DNA from: Gammaproteobacteria bacterium
GTDB lineage: Bacteria > Pseudomonadota > Gammaproteobacteria > GRL18
DNA: 5,379 nt
NCBI GenBank assembly: GCA_013139395.1
Contig: WTAX01000053.1
Location: forward strand, 1 to 5,379
Reading direction: 5' to 3'
Made by a program: the position numbers and the translations under genes. The notes below the pieces were generated by a model. The model saw only the letters and a list, made by a program, of their open reading frames with translations. It did not search any database and was not told the origin of the DNA. Of this stretch, positions 5,136 through 5,379 are shown one piece after another (positions within the stretch are counted from its first letter, which is position 1; each line of letters begins with the position of its first letter).

Positions 5136-5379
5136 ATGCAATTAATGATCCCTGATTTCTCACGCGCAAAAATTTTAGTCGTAGGCGATTTAATGCTGGA
5201 TAGGTACTGGCATGGCCCAACCTCGCGAATATCACCTGAAGCACCTGTGCCTGTGGTTAAAATAGAAGAATCAGAAGAACGCGCTGGTGGTGCCGGTAAT
5301 GTTGCTTATAATATTGCCGCTCTCAATGGCACACCGTCTCTGGTTGGTTTAACCGGTCAGGATGAGTCAGCAAAAATTT
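5136..5379 (+). CDS. hldE: HldE, heptose-7-phosphate kinase / heptose-1-phosphate adenylyltransferase (5' part)
   Basis: The first 81 codons are visible; the gene continues beyond the window. The translation contains the PfkB/ribokinase-type start of HldE (RfaE): [19 protein letters not shown], then EAPVPVV and the [15 protein letters not shown] glycine motif, then LVGLTGQDE. This aligns without gaps to the N-terminus of E. coli HldE. The kinase domain phosphorylates D-glycero-D-manno-heptose 7-phosphate to the 1,7-bisphosphate in ADP-heptose synthesis for the LPS inner core. Whether the C-terminal adenylyltransferase domain is fused, as in enterics, or separate (HldA/HldC) cannot be seen here. 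The ATG at 5136 matches the E. coli start in length; a second ATG lies three codons on. AGG at 5120-5122 is a distant, weak ribosome site. The gene is divergent from lpxL, another LPS gene. Confidence 0.92.
   Translation, partial: MQLMIPDFSRAKILVVGDLMLDRYWHGPTSRISPEAPVPVVKIEESEERAGGAGNVAYNIAALNGTPSLVGLTGQDESAKI

Overview
The window is an AT-rich stretch of chromosome from a gammaproteobacterium. It makes ubiquinone, including by the oxygen-independent route, and it makes a heptose-containing lipopolysaccharide. UbiT, UbiU, UbiV, LpxL and HldE all resemble their Escherichia coli counterparts closely, but the base composition and gene order do not fit an enteric. I cannot name the genus from sequence alone. 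A facultative or microaerobic lifestyle is suggested by the anaerobic ubiquinone genes and the Fnr-type site between them.

Left part (1-2658): ubiT on the minus strand is divergent from the ubiU-ubiV operon on the plus strand. UbiU and UbiV each keep all four cysteines known to bind a 4Fe-4S cluster. UbiT is the SCP2-type lipid-binding accessory protein. The intergenic region holds a near-consensus Fnr/Anr box (636-649). Its centre lies exactly 41.5 bp upstream of the start point predicted from an extended -10 element for ubiU, the classical geometry of an Fnr-activated promoter.

Middle part (2659-3161): this accessory patch holds two items. One is a small minus-strand gene (2697-2867) for a Phd/YefM-type antitoxin with no toxin partner. 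The other is a 149-bp non-autonomous element (2896-3044) with perfect 15-bp terminal inverted repeats beginning GTAA, an almost fully self-complementary interior, and 8-bp flanking direct repeats. It looks like a MITE mobilised by an IS66-type transposase, inserted just upstream of the antitoxin gene.

Right part (3162-5379): these are envelope genes. A minus-strand pair, lpxL (lipid A late acyltransferase) and inaA (WaaP/InaA kinase-fold protein), overlaps by one base. It is divergent from the start of hldE (heptose kinase/adenylyltransferase), which runs off the window. The divergent intergenic region has a good lpxL promoter and a 9-6-9 palindrome that overlaps the likely hldE promoter.

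I found no RNA genes, CRISPR array or evident new enzyme system. The most notable points are the Fnr promoter architecture, the MITE, the orphan antitoxin and the palindrome between lpxL and hldE.
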